Shown here one piece after another: positions 4,234 to 6,061 of a stretch of 6,061 nucleotides of DNA. The translations under genes were made by a program, and so were the position numbers. Within the stretch, counting starts at the first letter, position 1; each line of letters opens with the position of its first letter. The notes under the pieces were generated by a model. The model worked only from the letters and a program-made list of their open reading frames with translations, searched no databases and was not told where the DNA came from. Source of the DNA: Desulfovibrio sp. (GTDB lineage: Bacteria > Desulfobacterota > Desulfovibrionia > Desulfovibrionales > Desulfovibrionaceae); NCBI GenBank assembly GCA_009773975.1, contig VSMX01000135.1, forward strand, positions 1 to 6,061. Direction: 5' to 3'.

Positions 4234-5973
4234 ATGTTCAGGTTTTTAAGGGTCAATATGTCCACCAGAAAATGCGAATTTGAAAATATGCCCAAAGAAT
4301 ACGAAGGCCTTGGCGGCCGCGGGCTGACATCCGCAATCGTCGCCCGCGAGGTCGATCCCGGCTGCACGCCGCTTGGGCCGCGCAACAAGCTGGTTTTCGC
4401 CCCCGGTCTTCTGGGCGCTACAAATGCGCCCAATACCAATCGCCTTTCCGTCGGCTGCAAAAGCCCGCTCACTGGCGGCATCAAGGAAGCCAATGCCGGC
4501 GGCCAGTGCGGCGGCCATCTGGCCAAACTGGGCATCATGGCCATTGTTGTCGAAGACATGGCGCCGGAAGGCGAATGGTGGGATCTGGTTGTGGAAAAGG
4601 ATTCCGCCTGGCTTGTGAAATCGGAGGTGGCCGGCCTCAACAACTATGACGCCGTGGCCACGCTGAAAGGAATTTACGCGGACGGATGCAGCTTTGTAAC
4701 CATTGGCCGCGCCGGCGAATTCAAGCTCACTGCGGCCAGCATTGCCTGCACGGACCGCGAACTGCGCCCCAGCCGCCATGCGGGACGCGGCGGCGTTGGC
4801 GCAGTCATGGGCGCAAAGGGCCTCAAGTCCATCATCATCAATCCCCTTGGCGGCGAAATCGCCCCCTTCAAGGATGTGGAAGCCTTCAAGGGCGCCTCCA
4901 GGCGCTTTGCCAAAGCTCTTGCCGAGAATCCCATCACAGGCAAGGCCCTGGCCGATTACGGCACGGCCATCCTGGTCAATATCGTCAACGAGGCCGGCGG
5001 CCTGCCGACCAGAAATTTCGAGCGCGGCCGTTTCCCGAAGCATGAAAACGTCTCCGGCGAAAAGATGAATGAACTGACCGCCAAGCGCGGCGGCGAGGGC
5101 AAGGTCGCCCACGGCTGCATGAGCGGCTGCGTCATTCGCTGCAGCGGCCTCTATCCCGACAAGGATGGCAAGCTCATCGGCAAATGGCCGGAATATGAAA
5201 CAATCTGGGGCTTTGGACCACATTCCGAAATTGACGACCTCGACCTGATCGCCCACTTTGACTACCTTTGCGATGACTACGGCGTGGACACAATTGACGT
5301 GAGCGTGGCCATTGGCGTGGCCATGGCCGGCGGCGGCATTCCCTGGGGCGACGGCAAGGCCGTTCTCGAAGCCATGCACGGCATCAGCGAAGGCACGCCG
5401 CTCGGGCGCGTAATCGGCTGCGGCACGGCCACGACAGGCCGCGTTTTCGGCGTGCGCCGCGTGCCCTGCGTCAAGGGCCAGAGCCTTCCGGCCTATGATC
5501 CGCGCTCGGTCAAGGGCCAGGGCGTAACCTACGCCACAACGCCCATGGGCGCCGACCATACGGCCGGCTATGCCGTTACCGCCAATATCCTAAGTGTGGG
5601 AGGCCATGTCGATCCGCTGAAAAAGGAAGGCCAGGTCGAGCTTTCGCGCAATCTGCAAATCGCCACGGCCTCCATAGACAGCGTGGGCCTTTGCCTCTTT
5701 ACCGCCTTTGCCCTGCTTGACGTGCCGGACGCCCTGCCAGCCGTTGTCGACATGCTCAATGCCAAGTTCGGCTGGTCGCTTACCGGCGACGATGTAACCA
5801 GCCTCGGCAAGCGCGTCCTGACCACAGAAGTTGACTTCAACAGGCGCGCCGGCATTGGCGAAGCCCTCGACAGGCTGCCAGACTTCTTCATGGACGAAAA
5901 GCTGCCGCCGCATGAAACCACCTTCGACTTTACGGACAAGGAACTTCAGGAAACCCTGAACTTTGTAAAGTAA
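4234..5973 (+). CDS. aor: Aldehyde:ferredoxin oxidoreductase, tungsten-bispterin enzyme
   Basis: The 579-residue product has normal AOR length. The enzyme oxidises aldehydes to carboxylic acids, or reduces acids in reverse, passing electrons to ferredoxin. It has no signal peptide and should be cytoplasmic. The N-terminal AOR domain (about 1-205) begins MFRFLRVNMSTRKCEFE and contains YEGLGGRGLTSAI, NKLVFAPGLLGATNAPNTNR, a glycine-rich ANAGGQCGGHLAKLG region and the pterin-binding-type GRGGVGAVMGAKGLKSI stretch. The alpha-helical remainder has the [4Fe-4S] cysteines C295, C299 and C303 (HGCMSGCVIRCSG) plus C487 in DSVGLC (482-487). WPEYETIWGFGPH (~318-330) is the conserved glutamate region near the metal site. 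The first cysteines are spaced CX3CX3C rather than the CX2CX3C I recall for Pyrococcus furiosus AOR. The adjacent tungstate importer supports tungsten over molybdenum. The substrate is not deducible. It has its own promoter and strong ribosome binding site, separate from tupBC. Confidence 0.92.
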   Translation: MFRFLRVNMSTRKCEFENMPKEYEGLGGRGLTSAIVAREVDPGCTPLGPRNKLVFAPGLLGATNAPNTNRLSVGCKSPLTGGIKEANAGGQCGGHLAKLGIMAIVVEDMAPEGEWWDLVVEKDSAWLVKSEVAGLNNYDAVATLKGIYADGCSFVTIGRAGEFKLTAASIACTDRELRPSRHAGRGGVGAVMGAKGLKSIIINPLGGEIAPFKDVEAFKGASRRFAKALAENPITGKALADYGTAILVNIVNEAGGLPTRNFERGRFPKHENVSGEKMNELTAKRGGEGKVAHGCMSGCVIRCSGLYPDKDGKLIGKWPEYETIWGFGPHSEIDDLDLIAHFDYLCDDYGVDTIDVSVAIGVAMAGGGIPWGDGKAVLEAMHGISEGTPLGRVIGCGTATTGRVFGVRRVPCVKGQSLPAYDPRSVKGQGVTYATTPMGADHTAGYAVTANILSVGGHVDPLKKEGQVELSRNLQIATASIDSVGLCLFTAFALLDVPDALPAVVDMLNAKFGWSLTGDDVTSLGKRVLTTEVDFNRRAGIGEALDRLPDFFMDEKLPPHETTFDFTDKELQETLNFVK

Positions 5974-5976
5974 CGC

Positions 5977-6036
5977 GGGGTTTGCGGGGCTCTGCCCCGC
6001 GCCCCGCCGGGGAGACTCGTCTCCCCGGACCCCACT
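5977..6036 (+). repeat. Compound GC-rich hairpin element after AOR: extragenic repeat and possible terminator
   Basis: Two perfect hairpins lie side by side. GCGGGGC (5984-5990) and GCCCCGC (5994-6000) are joined by a TCT loop. CCGGGGAGAC (6007-6016) and GTCTCCCCGG (6019-6028) form the second. They are enclosed by GGGGT (5977-5981) and ACCCC (6029-6033), giving a possible three-way, cloverleaf-like fold. GCCCCGC is also tandemly repeated (5994-6000 and 6001-6007), allowing alternative pairing. Only TTT (6036-6038) follows, so termination would be weak. The form resembles repeated extragenic palindromes common in Desulfovibrio genomes. Repetition cannot be tested inside this window. Confidence 0.6.
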
Positions 6037-6046
6037 TTAACGCTGC

Positions 6047-6061
6047 GCTTGCTGCGCAAGC
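6047..6061. repeat. Small inverted repeat at the right edge
   Basis: GCTTGC (6047-6052), TGC loop and GCAAGC (6056-6061) form a perfect 6-bp stem ending exactly at the window edge. Its outer part may continue beyond. It is likely part of the same extragenic element as the preceding hairpins. Confidence 0.5.

Noticed and set aside
4246..5559. Long minus-strand open frame of 437 codons opposite AOR
   Set aside because: It lies wholly inside a well-identified gene. Its alanine/glycine/histidine-rich, motif-free translation is typical of an antisense shadow in GC-rich DNA.
1..6061. CRISPR array, tRNA, rRNA or riboswitch, including a moco/tuco-type element before tupA or AOR
   Set aside because: No regularly spaced repeats or tRNA-like folds were seen. 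The leaders before tupA (~50 nt) and AOR (~19 nt) are too short for a molybdenum/tungsten cofactor riboswitch.

Overview
The window looks like chromosomal DNA of a sulfate-reducing deltaproteobacterium of the Desulfovibrio type. The case rests on family knowledge: a TunR-type regulator (a Xer-like recombinase fold fused to molybdate/tungstate-binding domains) is a hallmark of that group. It sits here with a TupABC tungstate transporter and a tungsten-type aldehyde:ferredoxin oxidoreductase (AOR). The coding DNA is GC-rich. The first ~350 bases are clearly more AT-rich and carry the remains of a transposase. I cannot fix genus or species from sequence alone.

Layout, left to right. Positions 1-219 (minus strand) hold a broken IS256/Mutator-family transposase fragment that runs off the left edge. 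Positions 220-349 are a promoter-bearing leader for a small secreted GlcG/HbpS-like protein (350-841). Only 4 nt later begins tunR (846-1871), with a terminator-like hairpin over its first codons. After a 70-nt regulatory gap comes tupA (1942-2760), the periplasmic tungstate-binding protein. It is followed by a 20-bp perfect palindrome, tupB (permease, start most likely 2804) and tupC (ATPase, 4-bp ATGA overlap with tupB). A terminator closes tupBC. The AOR gene (4234-5973) then has its own near-consensus promoter and a strong ribosome binding site, and is followed by a cluster of GC-rich hairpins (5974 to the right edge) that looks like a repeated extragenic element and possible terminator.

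How the genes fit together: all the identified genes except the transposase and perhaps the secreted GlcG-like protein point to tungsten. TunR would sense intracellular tungstate or molybdate through its C-terminal Mop/TOBE pair and bind DNA with a recombinase-derived domain that has lost its catalytic tyrosine. TupABC imports tungstate. AOR needs a tungsten- or molybdenum-bispterin cofactor. The unit therefore reads as a sense-import-use module. The most interesting points are the domesticated recombinase regulator, the dense symmetric elements over the tupA promoter, the hairpin over the tunR start, and the unexplained exported GlcG/HbpS-like protein next to the regulator. No CRISPR array, tRNA or rRNA was seen.
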